NCBI GenBank assembly: GCA_963790505.1 | Contig: CAWBOT010000005.1 | Coordinates: forward strand, 310,001-374,000 | Direction: 5' to 3' | Length of the DNA stretch: 64,000 bases | DNA from: Acidisarcina sp963790505 | Lineage (GTDB): Bacteria > Acidobacteriota > Terriglobia > Terriglobales > Acidobacteriaceae | Shown: in pieces, positions 26,942 through 36,111 of the stretch | Layout: every line of letters begins with the position of its first letter | How positions within the stretch are numbered: the first letter of the stretch is position 1 | The notes under the pieces: generated by a model | What the model saw: only the letters and a program-made list of their open reading frames with translations | Database searches by the model: none | Told to the model about the DNA's origin: nothing | Translations under genes and position numbers: made by a program

Positions 26942-28024
26942 ATGCCGATCGTCCCTGAGCAAAAGATTCTGGTCACCGGAGGGGCAGGGTTCATCGGATC
27001 GAACTTCGTTCTCGACTGGATGCGTGAAGGCCCGTGCCCGGTCGTCACCCTCGACAAGCTCACCTACGCCGGAAACCTGGCAAATCTCTCGACTCTGGAA
27101 AACGATCCGCGCCACACATTTGTCCGCGGCGACATCTGCGATCCCGAGCTGGTGCTTGCTCTTCTGCGCCAGCACAAACCGTGGGCTGTGGTCCATTTCG
27201 CTGCCGAGACCCACGTCGACCGCTCCATCGGCGACCCCGGCGAATTCGTCCGCACCAACGTGAACGGTACCCTCAACCTGCTTCAGCAGAGCCGCACCTA
27301 CTGGGACGCTCTCGACTCTCAGGAGCGGGAGAACTTTCGCTTCCTGCATGTCTCGACCGACGAGGTCTACGGCACTCTCGCTCCCGACGACCCCGCGTTC
27401 AGCGAGCAGACGCCCTACGCGCCCAACAGCCCCTATGCGGCGTCAAAGGCCGGCTCCGACCATCTTGTCCGCGCCTGGCATCACACCTATGGATTTCCCA
27501 CTCTGACGACCAATTGCTCCAATAACTACGGCCCTTTTCAGTTTCCCGAGAAGTTGGTTCCGCTGGTTCTGCTCAAGGCCCTCGAAGGCGAGCCGCTGCC
27601 GGTCTATGGCGACGGGCAAAACGTTCGCGACTGGCTCTACGTGCTCGATCACTGCGAAGGCATTCGCGCCGTGCTCGCCGAAGGCAGGCTCGGCGAAACC
27701 TACAACATCGGCGGTAGCAATGAGCGCAAGAACATCGACGTAGTGACCACGATCTGCGACATTCTGGACGAATTGACGCCCAGCTCCGCCATCGGTCCGC
27801 GGCGAGAGCTCATCACCTTCGTCAAAGACCGGCCCGGTCACGACCGGCGCTACGCGATCGACGCAACCAAAATCCGCAGCGAGCTCGGCTGGATTCCGAA
27901 GACCTCCTTCGAACTCGGCATCCGGAAGACCATCGAATGGTATCTCGCAAATATGAACTGGGTAAGAGACGTGCGCTCCGGCGCCTATCTCGACTGGCTC
28001 GAACTGAACTACAAGGAGCGATAG
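26942..28024 (+). CDS. rfbB: dTDP-glucose 4,6-dehydratase
   Basis: A 360-aa short-chain-dehydrogenase-type enzyme that converts dTDP-glucose to dTDP-4-keto-6-deoxyglucose. It shows the NAD-binding GGAGFIGSNF, the DKLTYAGNLANL segment, AETHVDRSI, the catalytic STDEVYG, the YAASKAGSDHLVRAWHHTYGFP motif and NCSNNYGPFQFPEKL, all typical of RfbB/RmlB. AAGGAG at 26927-26932 lies 9 bases before the ATG. First gene of the rfbBACD operon; its stop TAG is followed immediately by the rfbA ATG. Confidence 0.95.
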   Translation: MPIVPEQKILVTGGAGFIGSNFVLDWMREGPCPVVTLDKLTYAGNLANLSTLENDPRHTFVRGDICDPELVLALLRQHKPWAVVHFAAETHVDRSIGDPGEFVRTNVNGTLNLLQQSRTYWDALDSQERENFRFLHVSTDEVYGTLAPDDPAFSEQTPYAPNSPYAASKAGSDHLVRAWHHTYGFPTLTTNCSNNYGPFQFPEKLVPLVLLKALEGEPLPVYGDGQNVRDWLYVLDHCEGIRAVLAEGRLGETYNIGGSNERKNIDVVTTICDILDELTPSSAIGPRRELITFVKDRPGHDRRYAIDATKIRSELGWIPKTSFELGIRKTIEWYLANMNWVRDVRSGAYLDWLELNYKER

Positions 28025-28921
28025 ATGGCGCGCAAGGGCATCATCTTGGCCGGCGGTTCGGGAACGCGACTCTATCCGCTCACCCAGGCGGTCTCCAAAC
28101 AGCTGCTACCTGTCTACGACAAACCGATGATCTACTATCCGCTCAGCACCCTGATGCTGGCCGGCATTCGCGACATCCTGGTCATCTCAACGCCCGAAGA
28201 CACGCCCCGCTTCTCCGGACTGCTCGGAGACGGCTCGCAGTGGGGACTCAACCTTGAATATGCGGTGCAGCCCAGCCCGGACGGTCTCGCCCAGGCCTTC
28301 CTCATCGGCGAGAACTTCCTCGCCGGCGACACGTGCTCCCTGGTGCTGGGCGATAACATCTTCTTCGGCTACTCGCTGTCGCAGCAATTGCAGCGCGCCG
28401 CCGCTCACGCCGCCGGCGCCACCGTCTTCGCCTACCGCGTCAGCGATCCCCAGCGCTACGGAGTCGTCGAGTTCAATCGCGAAGGCAAGGCGCTCAGTAT
28501 CGAAGAAAAACCCGTCAAGCCCAAATCTTCCTTTGCCATCACCGGCCTCTATTTCTATGACAACGATGTCGTCGAGATTGCCAAGTCCGTCCGTCCCTCC
28601 GCCCGCGGGGAGCTGGAGATCTCCGACGTCAACCGCTGTTATCTGGAGCGCGGCGCCCTCGACGTCCAGCACATGGGCCGGGGAACCGCGTGGCTCGATA
28701 CCGGCACCCACGATTCTCTGCTCGAAGCCGGGGTTTTTATCCAGACCATCGAAGGGCGGCAGGGACTCAAGATCGCCTGCCCTGAGGAGGTAGCTTACCG
28801 CATGAAATTCATTACCGCCGAGCAGTTGTCCGCGCTCGCCGCGCCCTTGCGCAAGAGTGGTTACGGCCTCTATCTGCTCGCACTGCTCGACGAATCCGGA
28901 GACCTCGGGGGGCTCGCTTGA
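28025..28921 (+). CDS. rfbA: Glucose-1-phosphate thymidylyltransferase
   Basis: A 298-aa RmlA-type enzyme that makes dTDP-glucose from glucose-1-phosphate and dTTP. It begins with KGIILAGGSGTRLYPLTQAVSKQLLPVYDKPMIYYPL, the nucleotide-binding signature, followed by LVLGDNIFFGYSL, VVEFNREGKALSIEEKPVKPKSSFAITGLYFYDNDV and GRGTAWLDTGTHDSLLEA. The ATG directly follows the rfbB stop, and AAGGAG inside the end of rfbB serves as its ribosome-binding site. The stop overlaps the TTG start of rfbC. Confidence 0.96.
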   Translation: MARKGIILAGGSGTRLYPLTQAVSKQLLPVYDKPMIYYPLSTLMLAGIRDILVISTPEDTPRFSGLLGDGSQWGLNLEYAVQPSPDGLAQAFLIGENFLAGDTCSLVLGDNIFFGYSLSQQLQRAAAHAAGATVFAYRVSDPQRYGVVEFNREGKALSIEEKPVKPKSSFAITGLYFYDNDVVEIAKSVRPSARGELEISDVNRCYLERGALDVQHMGRGTAWLDTGTHDSLLEAGVFIQTIEGRQGLKIACPEEVAYRMKFITAEQLSALAAPLRKSGYGLYLLALLDESGDLGGLA

Positions 28922-29463
28922 AATTGATTGAAACCGCCCTTCTCGGCGTCGTCATTGTGGAGATGCCTATCCATCGCGATAACCGCGGTTCCTTCCAGGA
29001 AGCCTATAACGAGCGCAAGTTTCTCGAGCTCGGCCTGCCGATCGAATGGAAACAAGACAATCTCTCCGTCTCCCGCAGGCGGGTCGTCCGCGGACTCCAT
29101 TACCAGATCGTCAAGCCGCAGGCCAAGCTTGTCCGTGCGATCAGCGGTACGGTAATCGATGTAATCGTCGACTTGCGCCGCGACTCCGCCACCTTCGGCA
29201 AACACATTTCCGTCGAACTCAGCGCCGACAACGGCCGGGCCGTCTATATCCCCGTTGGTCTCGCGCATGGCTTCGCCGTGCTCTCCGAGGAGGCTTGTTT
29301 TTCCTACAAGGTCAGTGATTTCTACGAGCCCTCCGGTGACCGCACCCTGCTTTGGAACGATCCTGACCTGGGCATCGAATGGCCCATCTCAGCTAAGGAC
29401 GCCATCGTCTCGGCCAAAGATCTGCAGGGAACGCCGTGGAGTTCCGCCGAGGTCTTTCCATGA
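28918..29463 (+). CDS. rfbC: dTDP-4-dehydrorhamnose 3,5-epimerase
   Basis: A 181-aa cupin epimerase acting after RfbB. Characteristic segments are DNRGSFQEAYNERKF, QDNLSVSRRRVVRGLHYQ (catalytic His), AKLVRAISGTVIDVIVDLRRDSATFGKH, VYIPVGLAHGFAVLSEEACFSYKVSDFY and WNDPDLGIEWP. It starts at TTG (28918), overlapping the rfbA stop as TTGA. No ATG is available before the conserved N-terminus. The stop overlaps the rfbD start as ATGA. Confidence 0.95.
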   Translation: MKLIETALLGVVIVEMPIHRDNRGSFQEAYNERKFLELGLPIEWKQDNLSVSRRRVVRGLHYQIVKPQAKLVRAISGTVIDVIVDLRRDSATFGKHISVELSADNGRAVYIPVGLAHGFAVLSEEACFSYKVSDFYEPSGDRTLLWNDPDLGIEWPISAKDAIVSAKDLQGTPWSSAEVFP

Positions 29464-30386
29464 AGCAGGCCACGCGGGTCGTGCTTCTCGGCACAAACGG
29501 CCAGCTCGGCAGCGAACTCCGCGCGTTGTTAGAAAACACCTGTGACTTACATCCTCTAACTCGCTCCGACGCCGATCTTTCGCAACCCGAAACGCTCCGG
29601 CCAATCCTTCGCGACCTCCAGCCCGACATCATCGTCAACGCCGCCGCCTACACCGCCGTCGACAAGGCCGAGTCCGAACCCGAACTCGCCGCTCTCATCA
29701 ACGCCCGCGCTCCAGCGGTCCTTGCCGAAGAGTCTGCCCGCTCCGGAGCGTTGCTCGTGCATTACTCGACCGACTATGTCTTTGACGGCGCCAAGCCAAC
29801 TCCGTGGCTCGAAGACGACGCCACCGCGCCGCTGAGCGCCTACGGCCGCACCAAGCTCGCCGGAGAGCGGGCCATCGCCGCCAATTGCGGCTCCTATCTC
29901 ATCTTCCGCACCAGTTGGGTCTTCGCACCCCACGGCAAGAATTTTCTGTTGACCATTCTGCGGCTCGCCGCCGAACGCGACCGCCTCACCATCGTCGCCG
30001 ACCAGCGCGGCGCACCCACCTCCGCACGCGCCCTCGCCCTCGCTACCATGCGGGTGCTCGAAAGTCCGCACATCGCTGCCGCCAAATCGGCATCCACCCC
30101 AACCTGGGCTGGCGTCTACCACATGACCTGCGGCGGCGAGACCACCTGGCATGGATTTGCCCAGGCGATCCTCGACGCATCCGTCGACGCAGGTCTGTTC
30201 GACGGCAAGCGACCCGAGATCTTCCCGATAGCCGCCAGTGAGTATCCGACCCCCGCTCAGCGACCTGCCAATTCCTTGTTGGACAACAGCAAGCTCCGGC
30301 GTCAATTCGGCGTCGCCTTGCCGCACTGGCGCGATGCCCTTCGCGATACCATGCTCGATCTCCACGCCGCTCAGCGTCTGGCATAG
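29460..30386 (+). CDS. rfbD: dTDP-4-dehydrorhamnose reductase
   Basis: A 308-aa reductase completing dTDP-L-rhamnose. Motifs: VVLLGTNGQLGSEL (NADPH binding), DIIVNAAAYTAVDKAESEPELA, HYSTDYVFDGA, PLSAYGRTKLAGERAI with the catalytic YxxxK, FRTSWVFAPHGKNF and the late ATREFG-like segment EYPTPAQRPANSLLDNSKLRRQFG. The ATG at 29460 overlaps the rfbC stop (ATGA) and is preferred over the in-frame upstream codon at 29436. Fourth gene of the rhamnose operon. Confidence 0.95.
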   Translation: MKQATRVVLLGTNGQLGSELRALLENTCDLHPLTRSDADLSQPETLRPILRDLQPDIIVNAAAYTAVDKAESEPELAALINARAPAVLAEESARSGALLVHYSTDYVFDGAKPTPWLEDDATAPLSAYGRTKLAGERAIAANCGSYLIFRTSWVFAPHGKNFLLTILRLAAERDRLTIVADQRGAPTSARALALATMRVLESPHIAAAKSASTPTWAGVYHMTCGGETTWHGFAQAILDASVDAGLFDGKRPEIFPIAASEYPTPAQRPANSLLDNSKLRRQFGVALPHWRDALRDTMLDLHAAQRLA

Positions 30387-30437
30387 AATTTTCAAGTGGG
30401 CCGCTCCACGAGGCTCGCAAAATAGTTTGGAGGAACG

Positions 30438-31412
30438 TTGGCATTTCTTGTAACCGGGGCCGCCGGCTTTATCGGCTTTCACACCTGTCACAAATTATTG
30501 GATCGCGGAGAGACGGTCATCGGGGCCGATGTCATCGACGACTACTATGATCCGGCGCTCAAAGAAGCGCGGCTACGCATCCTTTTGGAATACCCCGCCT
30601 TCACCCTCCACCGCGTCGACATCGCCGACCGCAAGGCGATGGAAGCGGTGGAGGCGCAACACCCCGATATCACCCGGATTATTAACCTCGCCGCTCTCGC
30701 CGGAGTGCGCTATTCGATCGTCAATCCCTACGCCTACACCCACTCCAACGTCGAGGGCCAGCTCGTCATGTTGGAGATCGCCCGCAATCTGAAGCAATGT
30801 GACCACTACGTTTATGCGAGCTCATCCTCCGTTTACGGATCGAACAAGAAGCAGCCCTTTTCCGTCGAAGATCGCGTCGATAATCCAGTCTCTCTCTACG
30901 CCGCAACCAAGCGCGCCGGCGAGCTCATGGCCCACAGTTACAGCCATCTCTACAAATTTCCCAGCACCGGTCTGCGCTTCTTCACCGTATATGGCCCCTG
31001 GGGACGCCCGGATATGGCCGCATTTTTGTTCACCAAGGCGATCCTGGCCGGCCAGCCGATCACCGTCTTCAACAACGGCGACATGCGTCGCGACTTCACC
31101 TTCGTCGACGACATCGTCCAGGGGATTCTCTCCGTCGCCGCCAAACCGGCCGCCGCGCCGGAGAACCTCGCGAAGGTCTACAACATCGGCAACCACCGCT
31201 CTGAGCCCCTGATGCGCTTCATCTCGATTATTGAGGAAAGCCTGGGCAAGAAGGCAGACATCGTCTACGGCCCCATGCAGCCCGGAGACGTCAAGGAAAG
31301 CCTTGCCGACATCCAGCCGATGATCGACGATTTTGGTTTCCACCCCAAAACCACCATCGACGAGGGCATACCAAAGTTCGTCCGCTGGTACCTGGATTAC
31401 TATCGTCGCTGA
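30438..31412 (+). CDS. NAD-dependent nucleotide-sugar epimerase (UDP-glucuronate 4-epimerase-like)
   Basis: A 324-aa SDR-family sugar-nucleotide epimerase. It has the Rossmann motif VTGAAGFIGFHTCHKLLDRGE, a DDYYDPALKEARL loop typical of UDP-glucuronate 4-epimerases, the active site SSSSVYGSNKKQPFS and SLYAATKRAGELMAHSYSHLY (YxxxK), and RFFTVYGPWGRPDMA. A TTG start at 30438 follows GGAGG (30429-30433). It lies 51 bases after rfbD and probably feeds the same surface polysaccharide, supplying galacturonate. The exact substrate cannot be read from sequence. Confidence 0.85.
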   Translation: MAFLVTGAAGFIGFHTCHKLLDRGETVIGADVIDDYYDPALKEARLRILLEYPAFTLHRVDIADRKAMEAVEAQHPDITRIINLAALAGVRYSIVNPYAYTHSNVEGQLVMLEIARNLKQCDHYVYASSSSVYGSNKKQPFSVEDRVDNPVSLYAATKRAGELMAHSYSHLYKFPSTGLRFFTVYGPWGRPDMAAFLFTKAILAGQPITVFNNGDMRRDFTFVDDIVQGILSVAAKPAAAPENLAKVYNIGNHRSEPLMRFISIIEESLGKKADIVYGPMQPGDVKESLADIQPMIDDFGFHPKTTIDEGIPKFVRWYLDYYRR

Positions 31413-31440
31413 TGGCGATCGAAAATTTGAGTAATTCTGG

Positions 31441-31866
31441 TTAAAGTGATCGAGCCTGCCACTTCACGGGGCAAAACTCCGCCAGCCGGGCAAAGTCTCG
31501 CTGGTTCGCCGTAAGTACCGTGATCCCGCTGCGGGCTGCACTTGCTGCAATCAAGGCATCGTTGGTCAGCCGTGCTTGTCCAATTCGCTCATAGCCATAC
31601 TTTTGCGCTAGCCGGGCGAGGATCTTCCCTGCCGCGGTCCAATCGCTGAGACTTGGCACGAGCGACCTTCGCGCGCGTTCAAAGTCGCGTTCCAGCTTTT
31701 CCAGAACTCGATAATCCTTGGGATGCGCCCCGGCATACAGCTACTCGAGCACAACGGAGCTAAGCCAGAGGGGAGACTCCTGTGCCCATCGCTGCAAGAG
31801 AAGTGCCGCGTCGCCACCCCTCCGCAAGGCAGAAATATAGATGGAGGAGTCGAAGAGAATCGGCAT
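31441..31866 (-). pseudogene. VapC-like PIN toxin with an in-frame stop
   Basis: Read from ATG 31866, the frame encodes MPILFDSSIYISALRRGG...SSVVLE and then TAG at 31741-31743 (codon 42). It continues without further interruption LYAGAHPKDYRVLEKLERDFERARRSLV...LTNDALIAASAARSGITVLTANQRDFARLAEF to a stop at 31441. The downstream part carries the conserved Asp of LTNDALIAASA and the VLTANQRDF strand. The stop falls in VVLE-x-LYAGA, where homologues usually have Glu, so a GAG or CAG to TAG change is likely. Full length would be 141 aa. It starts 3 bases after an intact antitoxin gene. Without suppression the toxin should be inactive. Confidence 0.8.
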
Positions 31867-31869
31867 TGC

Positions 31870-32100
31870 TTACTCTGCCAGCGTTCCAAAAACATCGCGG
31901 ATGACAATGCCGCTTCGGACGAATTTCTGATTCGCGTCCGCAGCTGTCTTGTTCCGCTCGTATTCTGAGATCGCCAGCTCGAGCGCACGCTCGACCGTCT
32001 CGGTTTCCGTCGCGGTCGCGAGCAGCTTTTGTGCGCGCTTCAGCTTGATCGAATCGAGCCGGAAGTGCTTATGAAGGATGTGACTCTTCGCGGTGACCAT
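31870..32100 (-). CDS. Antitoxin of a VapBC-type pair
   Basis: A 76-aa protein (SHILHKHFRLDSIKLKRAQKLLATATETETVERALELAISEYERNK...) with an N-terminal ribbon-helix-helix-like region and an acidic/basic tail, typical of antitoxins that bind their own promoter and a PIN toxin. GGAGG lies 7 bases upstream of the ATG at 32100. The stop is 3 bases before the start of the disabled toxin frame, so the pair was an operon. The antitoxin frame is intact. Confidence 0.75.
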   Translation of the reverse strand: MVTAKSHILHKHFRLDSIKLKRAQKLLATATETETVERALELAISEYERNKTAADANQKFVRSGIVIRDVFGTLAE

Positions 32101-32276
32101 CAGGGTGCCTCCGCCATCAGTCTAGCATCGATGTGTACAGAACACCGTTCTGTGAACATCGCCTCGGCATTGGGTCTGGCTCAGGGCCCCCTCACTCTCC
32201 ACAGACCGGCAGCGGCGCCCTAGCCGGTCCATGAAGAAGGAATGCAGGACTTACCCAACGCGGGGATGCCGCTGCA

Positions 32277-34100
32277 TCACTGCTGGCCCGTCGCGGCCGC
32301 AGCAAAGGCAACTGCGCCCAGATCGAGGCCGCCCACTCCCGCTCCGATCGCCGGCGAGCCTGGCAACAAAGCAAAGTTCCCCCCGGCCGGATTGGCAAGC
32401 ATCGGGTCCAGCTGCATGGAATTGGTACTCGATCCATAAGCCGCATCGAGCGCCGCATACGTCTTGAGCACATTGCCTGACCCGAAGATAACGAAATACC
32501 CCGTGGCTGCCGTCGCCAACCCGAACGAGTTGTTCGAGTAGATGTTCCCCGAGCCTGTACCGAGGTTGTTATTCTCCGCGCCGAACTGCATCACCGCCGC
32601 CACCCCGTACACGCCCGAGACCTGGCTTGCACAGATGTTGTTTTCGTAGGTGTTGTTGACCATTCCGATGGTAGTGTCGCCGCCGCCGAACTGTCCCTGG
32701 AAGAGGCAGTTATACCAGTTATCGTAACCCGTGTTGTTAGACACGACGTCGTTGTGCGAGCTCCGGGAGTGAACAATTCCCGCCCATCCGTTCTTATAGG
32801 CGATGTTATAGGACATCGTGAGGCTTCCCGTCGCTCCGGTGAATTCGAGCAATACGCCGTTGATTGCGTTGTCGTGGGCGATGTTGCCTGTGAGAAACGA
32901 TCCGTTCCCGCAGGTGTCGCACCATACCCCCGTGCCTTGTTGCCCCGTGCTGTTATTGGCCAGCGCCACTCCCGTGTCTGGGTTGACTCCGTTGAAGGCC
33001 GCCGTATTTCCAATCGCCCCGGAGTTTGTCGGCCGGTACAGGCCGCTGCTGGAGCTGATAAACCGGATGCCCCCGGTGTAGGTGTACTGCGTGTCGAATG
33101 CGTTGTAGTTCGTGGTGCAACCCTGGATGACGAAGTTGTTCCCCGCGCCGCCCTTTTCGATTCCATCTTCGCCGTTGTAATTGGCCACGCAGTTTTGGAT
33201 CAGGATATTGTTTTGCGTCTGGCCGGCGTTGGTCGAGAACCAGATCCCGTTGCCAGAGGAGTAGTTGGTCACCGTGCCGGTCAGCCTGACATTGGTCAGG
33301 TTCATCGTCCCATGGATGTCGTTCTGCGTGGCCTTGTCCGCCTCGATCCCCGATATGTTGATGTAGTTGGCCCCTTGGATCGACACTGGATCGGGCCGCA
33401 CACTCGCCTCGATCGTATCCGTCACCGGCGGGGTGTCCTCAATCGTCCTCACGTAGACCAGCAGATTGACGCTGTCGTAGAAGAAGCTCCCCGGCGTCAT
33501 GGCAGAAGCTGAACTCGCGGCCGCGAGGCGATGGTTGTTCTCAAACACCACTGCGGGCGCGCTGGCCTCGGCCGCATAGTAAACCGCGAAGCCGCCTTCC
33601 GACACCGTAGTCCAGCTGGCCAGGAGATCGGCCCCGTTAACGACTGGAAGGTTCGTCGCGTTGCACGATCCATACGAGCCATAGGAGATCGGCGCAGTCG
33701 CCGTTCCTGAGTTCGTTATCCAAAGTGACTCCCTGAAGACGCTCCCGCATTGCAGGTAGGCGGCGCTTCCTGGGGCAGGCTTCGTGGTGTTGAGCTTGGC
33801 AAGCGTCTTCCACGGCGTGCTGGGGCTCGTTCCGTTGTTCGAGTCGTTCCCCGAGTTGGACACATAGTAAGTGGCTAACACCGGGTTGGAGGCCAGGGCT
33901 GTCGTGCCGCCCAGCAAAGAGAACAGGGCAAGAAGCACAATGGCCACGGAACTCGGGCTGACGGCGGCTGGCCGCATGGCGGTACCCCGTTGGGCAAAGC
34001 CGGAGATGCCTCTTCCAGTGACGACGTGAGAAGTGGTAGAGGGCACGACAACGCCTCGTTCGGTTGTCACACAAAGGCGAGTAAGGGGCGCAAACTGCAT
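32277..34100 (-). CDS. Exported right-handed beta-helix repeat protein
   Basis: A 607-aa protein with a hydrophobic export segment (AIVLLALFSLLGGTTALAS, about residues 52-70). It continues YYVSNSGNDSNNGTSPSTPWKTLAKLN, the usual opening of extracellular parallel beta-helix proteins, and then a long run of N-rich coils (GNGIWFSTNAGQTQNNILIQNC, YNGEDGIEKGGAGNNFVIQGC, GVLLEFTGATGSLTMSYNIAYKNG). Such folds occur in polysaccharide lyases and carbohydrate-binding proteins; no catalytic motif is clear. ATG 34100 has GGAG 8 bases upstream, within the palindrome at 34105-34119. A start at 33977 would shorten the unusually long N-region. Neighbouring sugar-nucleotide genes suggest a glycan-related role. 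Confidence 0.82.
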   Translation of the reverse strand: MQFAPLTRLCVTTERGVVVPSTTSHVVTGRGISGFAQRGTAMRPAAVSPSSVAIVLLALFSLLGGTTALASNPVLATYYVSNSGNDSNNGTSPSTPWKTLAKLNTTKPAPGSAAYLQCGSVFRESLWITNSGTATAPISYGSYGSCNATNLPVVNGADLLASWTTVSEGGFAVYYAAEASAPAVVFENNHRLAAASSASAMTPGSFFYDSVNLLVYVRTIEDTPPVTDTIEASVRPDPVSIQGANYINISGIEADKATQNDIHGTMNLTNVRLTGTVTNYSSGNGIWFSTNAGQTQNNILIQNCVANYNGEDGIEKGGAGNNFVIQGCTTNYNAFDTQYTYTGGIRFISSSSGLYRPTNSGAIGNTAAFNGVNPDTGVALANNSTGQQGTGVWCDTCGNGSFLTGNIAHDNAINGVLLEFTGATGSLTMSYNIAYKNGWAGIVHSRSSHNDVVSNNTGYDNWYNCLFQGQFGGGDTTIGMVNNTYENNICASQVSGVYGVAAVMQFGAENNNLGTGSGNIYSNNSFGLATAATGYFVIFGSGNVLKTYAALDAAYGSSTNSMQLDPMLANPAGGNFALLPGSPAIGAGVGGLDLGAVAFAAAATGQQ

Positions 34101-34563
34101 GTTGATTCTCCCGGAGAATGAAGACTCCTCGGTGCCCTGGACAACCGGCCGCCAGGTCCCTCGGTAGTCTCTTCATCGTCCTGCTGAGTCCGGGAAGTAC
34201 CACTCCACAGTCACCTCAAGCACGTAAGTCAGCCCCAACGTAATATGACCGAGGTTCGATCTGTCTCCGATAAGGACAGCGGAGAGAGCTAGGTCGACGC
34301 ACTCAACTCCACCCATTCCTGCGCTTTGCGATACCGCGCCCTGGGGCCGGAATCGAGGCCCGGGCATGAGAAGGTGGTCAGTCTCAATAGTTTCGTCGGG
34401 CCAACATTTTAAAAGGAGTAGAGTTGAGGCACTTCAATCAACTGCTCGACGATCTGGTTACGCCCCCGAGGGTATGACAGATTTAAAAGATGAAATACCG
34501 TTCAACTTTTCAAGATCGGCGTCTCCCCCAGTTTCTTGGAGAGGTCGCCGTCAGGCCTGTCAA
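34101..34563. other. Divergent intergenic region upstream of the carotenoid operon
   Basis: About 460 bases hold no supported gene. A palindrome ATTCTC-CCG-GAGAAT (34105-34119) overlaps the ribosome-binding site of the beta-helix gene. An AT-richer patch around 34405-34425 (ATTTTAAAAGGAG) may hold promoter elements for the desaturase gene. The desaturase frame is open from 34366, but the sequence before MRKTQ does not look like protein. Confidence 0.5.
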
Positions 34564-36111
34564 ATGAGAAAAACTCAGGAAGTTGTAATCGTTGGCGCGG
34601 GACCGGGCGGTTTGGCCGCGGCAATCCTACTGGCAAGATCTGGTGTCCAGGTCACCATTGTCGAAAAGCGTTCGTCGGTTGGCGGACGCACATCTACCAT
34701 CGAGCGCCAAGGCTTCAAGTTCGACACCGGACCTACCTTTTTCCTATATCCGCGCGTCTTGCGCGAGATCTTCGCGACGGCTGGCAGGGATCTTGACGCC
34801 GAGGTTCCAATGGTGCGTCTCGATCCCCAGTACCGGCTGGTCTTTGGCGCCGGCGGGGAACTCTTGGCGACGCCGAACCTCGATAGGATGCAGACTGCCA
34901 TTGCCGCTCTTTGCCCTCGCGACGCCGCTGGCTTCATGCGCTTCTTTACCGACAACCGCAACAAGCTGGAGCGCTTCCTGCCCTTCCTGGAAAACCCCTT
35001 CAACAGTTGGCGCGACCTGGCCAAACTGCAAATGCTGAAGACTCTGCCGCTCCTTCGTCCCTGGAGTTCGCTCGACGCCGACCTGCGCCGCTATTTCTCC
35101 GACGAGAGAATTCGCCTCGGCTTCAGCTTCCAGTCGAAGTATCTCGGCATGTCGCCGTTCAGCTGTCCTAGCTTGTTCAGCATTCTGTCGTTCCTAGAGT
35201 ATGAGCACGGGGTCTTTCACCCGATCGGTGGTTGCGGCGCAGTAACTCAGGCCATGGCGCGCGTCGCCCAGGACCTCGGTGTCAAAATTTTGCTCGACGA
35301 ACCGGTTGACGGATTGACCTTCGAGGGACGCAAGGCCACCGGAGTGAAGACCGACTCTCGCACCCTGAAAGCGGATGCCGTCGTGATCAACGCCGATTTC
35401 GCCGGAGCTATGCGCCGAATGGTGCCCAATGAACTTCGCCGAAAATGGACAGATAAGCGCATCGCCTCCAAACGCTTCTCGTGTTCGACATTCATGATGT
35501 ACCTGGGCATCGAAGGCCGTTATGACGACCTCGCTCATCACACGATCTATCTGGCAGAGGACTACAAGCAGAACCTGCACGACATTGAGAAGGGCCATGC
35601 ACTCTCCTCCGACCCCTCCTTCTATGTGCAGAACGCGTGCGTCACCGACCCGGGCCTTGCTCCAAAGGGCGCCAGTACGCTCTATGTCCTCGCCCCCGTG
35701 ACCCACGAAACGCCCAACGTTGACTGGTCCCGCGAGCAGGCTGGCTTCCGCAAGCGCGTGCTCAACCAGCTCCGCAAAATTGGCATCGAGGGGCTGGAAG
35801 AACGCATTCGCTTCGAAAAAATCATTACCCCAAAAGACTGGGAGTCGGAGTACGCTCTTCATCAGGGTGCGACCTTCAGCATGGCGCACAGCCTGAGCCA
35901 GATGCTTCATCTCCGGCCGCATAATCGTTTTGAAGATCTCGATGGGGTCTTTCTCGTCGGCGGAGGCACTCACCCGGGCAGTGGTTTGCCAGTGATCTTT
36001 GAATCAGCGCGCATTACCTCGCGACTCTTGCTGGAGGATTTGCAGGTGCAGCCGATGTGGGCAGAGCAGAGCGACTTGCCGAGAGCGCCGATGTACGGGG
36101 TGGCGTCTTGA
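34564..36111 (+). CDS. CrtI/CrtN-family carotenoid desaturase or oxidase (first)
   Basis: A 515-aa flavoprotein of the phytoene-desaturase family. The N-terminal dinucleotide fold is VVIVGAGPGGLAAAILLARSGVQVTIVEKRSSVGGRTSTIERQGFKFDTGPTFF. The middle has SPFSCPSLFSILSFLEYEHGVFHPIGG, and the C-terminal FAD motif is LDGVFLVGGGTHPGSGLPVIFESARITSRLL. These enzymes desaturate C30/C40 polyenes or, as CrtP/CrtNb, oxidise terminal methyl groups to aldehydes. ATG 34564 puts the fold at the N-terminus as usual; ATG 34474 is an alternative. The stop overlaps the aldehyde dehydrogenase start (TTGA). Confidence 0.88.
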   Translation: MRKTQEVVIVGAGPGGLAAAILLARSGVQVTIVEKRSSVGGRTSTIERQGFKFDTGPTFFLYPRVLREIFATAGRDLDAEVPMVRLDPQYRLVFGAGGELLATPNLDRMQTAIAALCPRDAAGFMRFFTDNRNKLERFLPFLENPFNSWRDLAKLQMLKTLPLLRPWSSLDADLRRYFSDERIRLGFSFQSKYLGMSPFSCPSLFSILSFLEYEHGVFHPIGGCGAVTQAMARVAQDLGVKILLDEPVDGLTFEGRKATGVKTDSRTLKADAVVINADFAGAMRRMVPNELRRKWTDKRIASKRFSCSTFMMYLGIEGRYDDLAHHTIYLAEDYKQNLHDIEKGHALSSDPSFYVQNACVTDPGLAPKGASTLYVLAPVTHETPNVDWSREQAGFRKRVLNQLRKIGIEGLEERIRFEKIITPKDWESEYALHQGATFSMAHSLSQMLHLRPHNRFEDLDGVFLVGGGTHPGSGLPVIFESARITSRLLLEDLQVQPMWAEQSDLPRAPMYGVAS

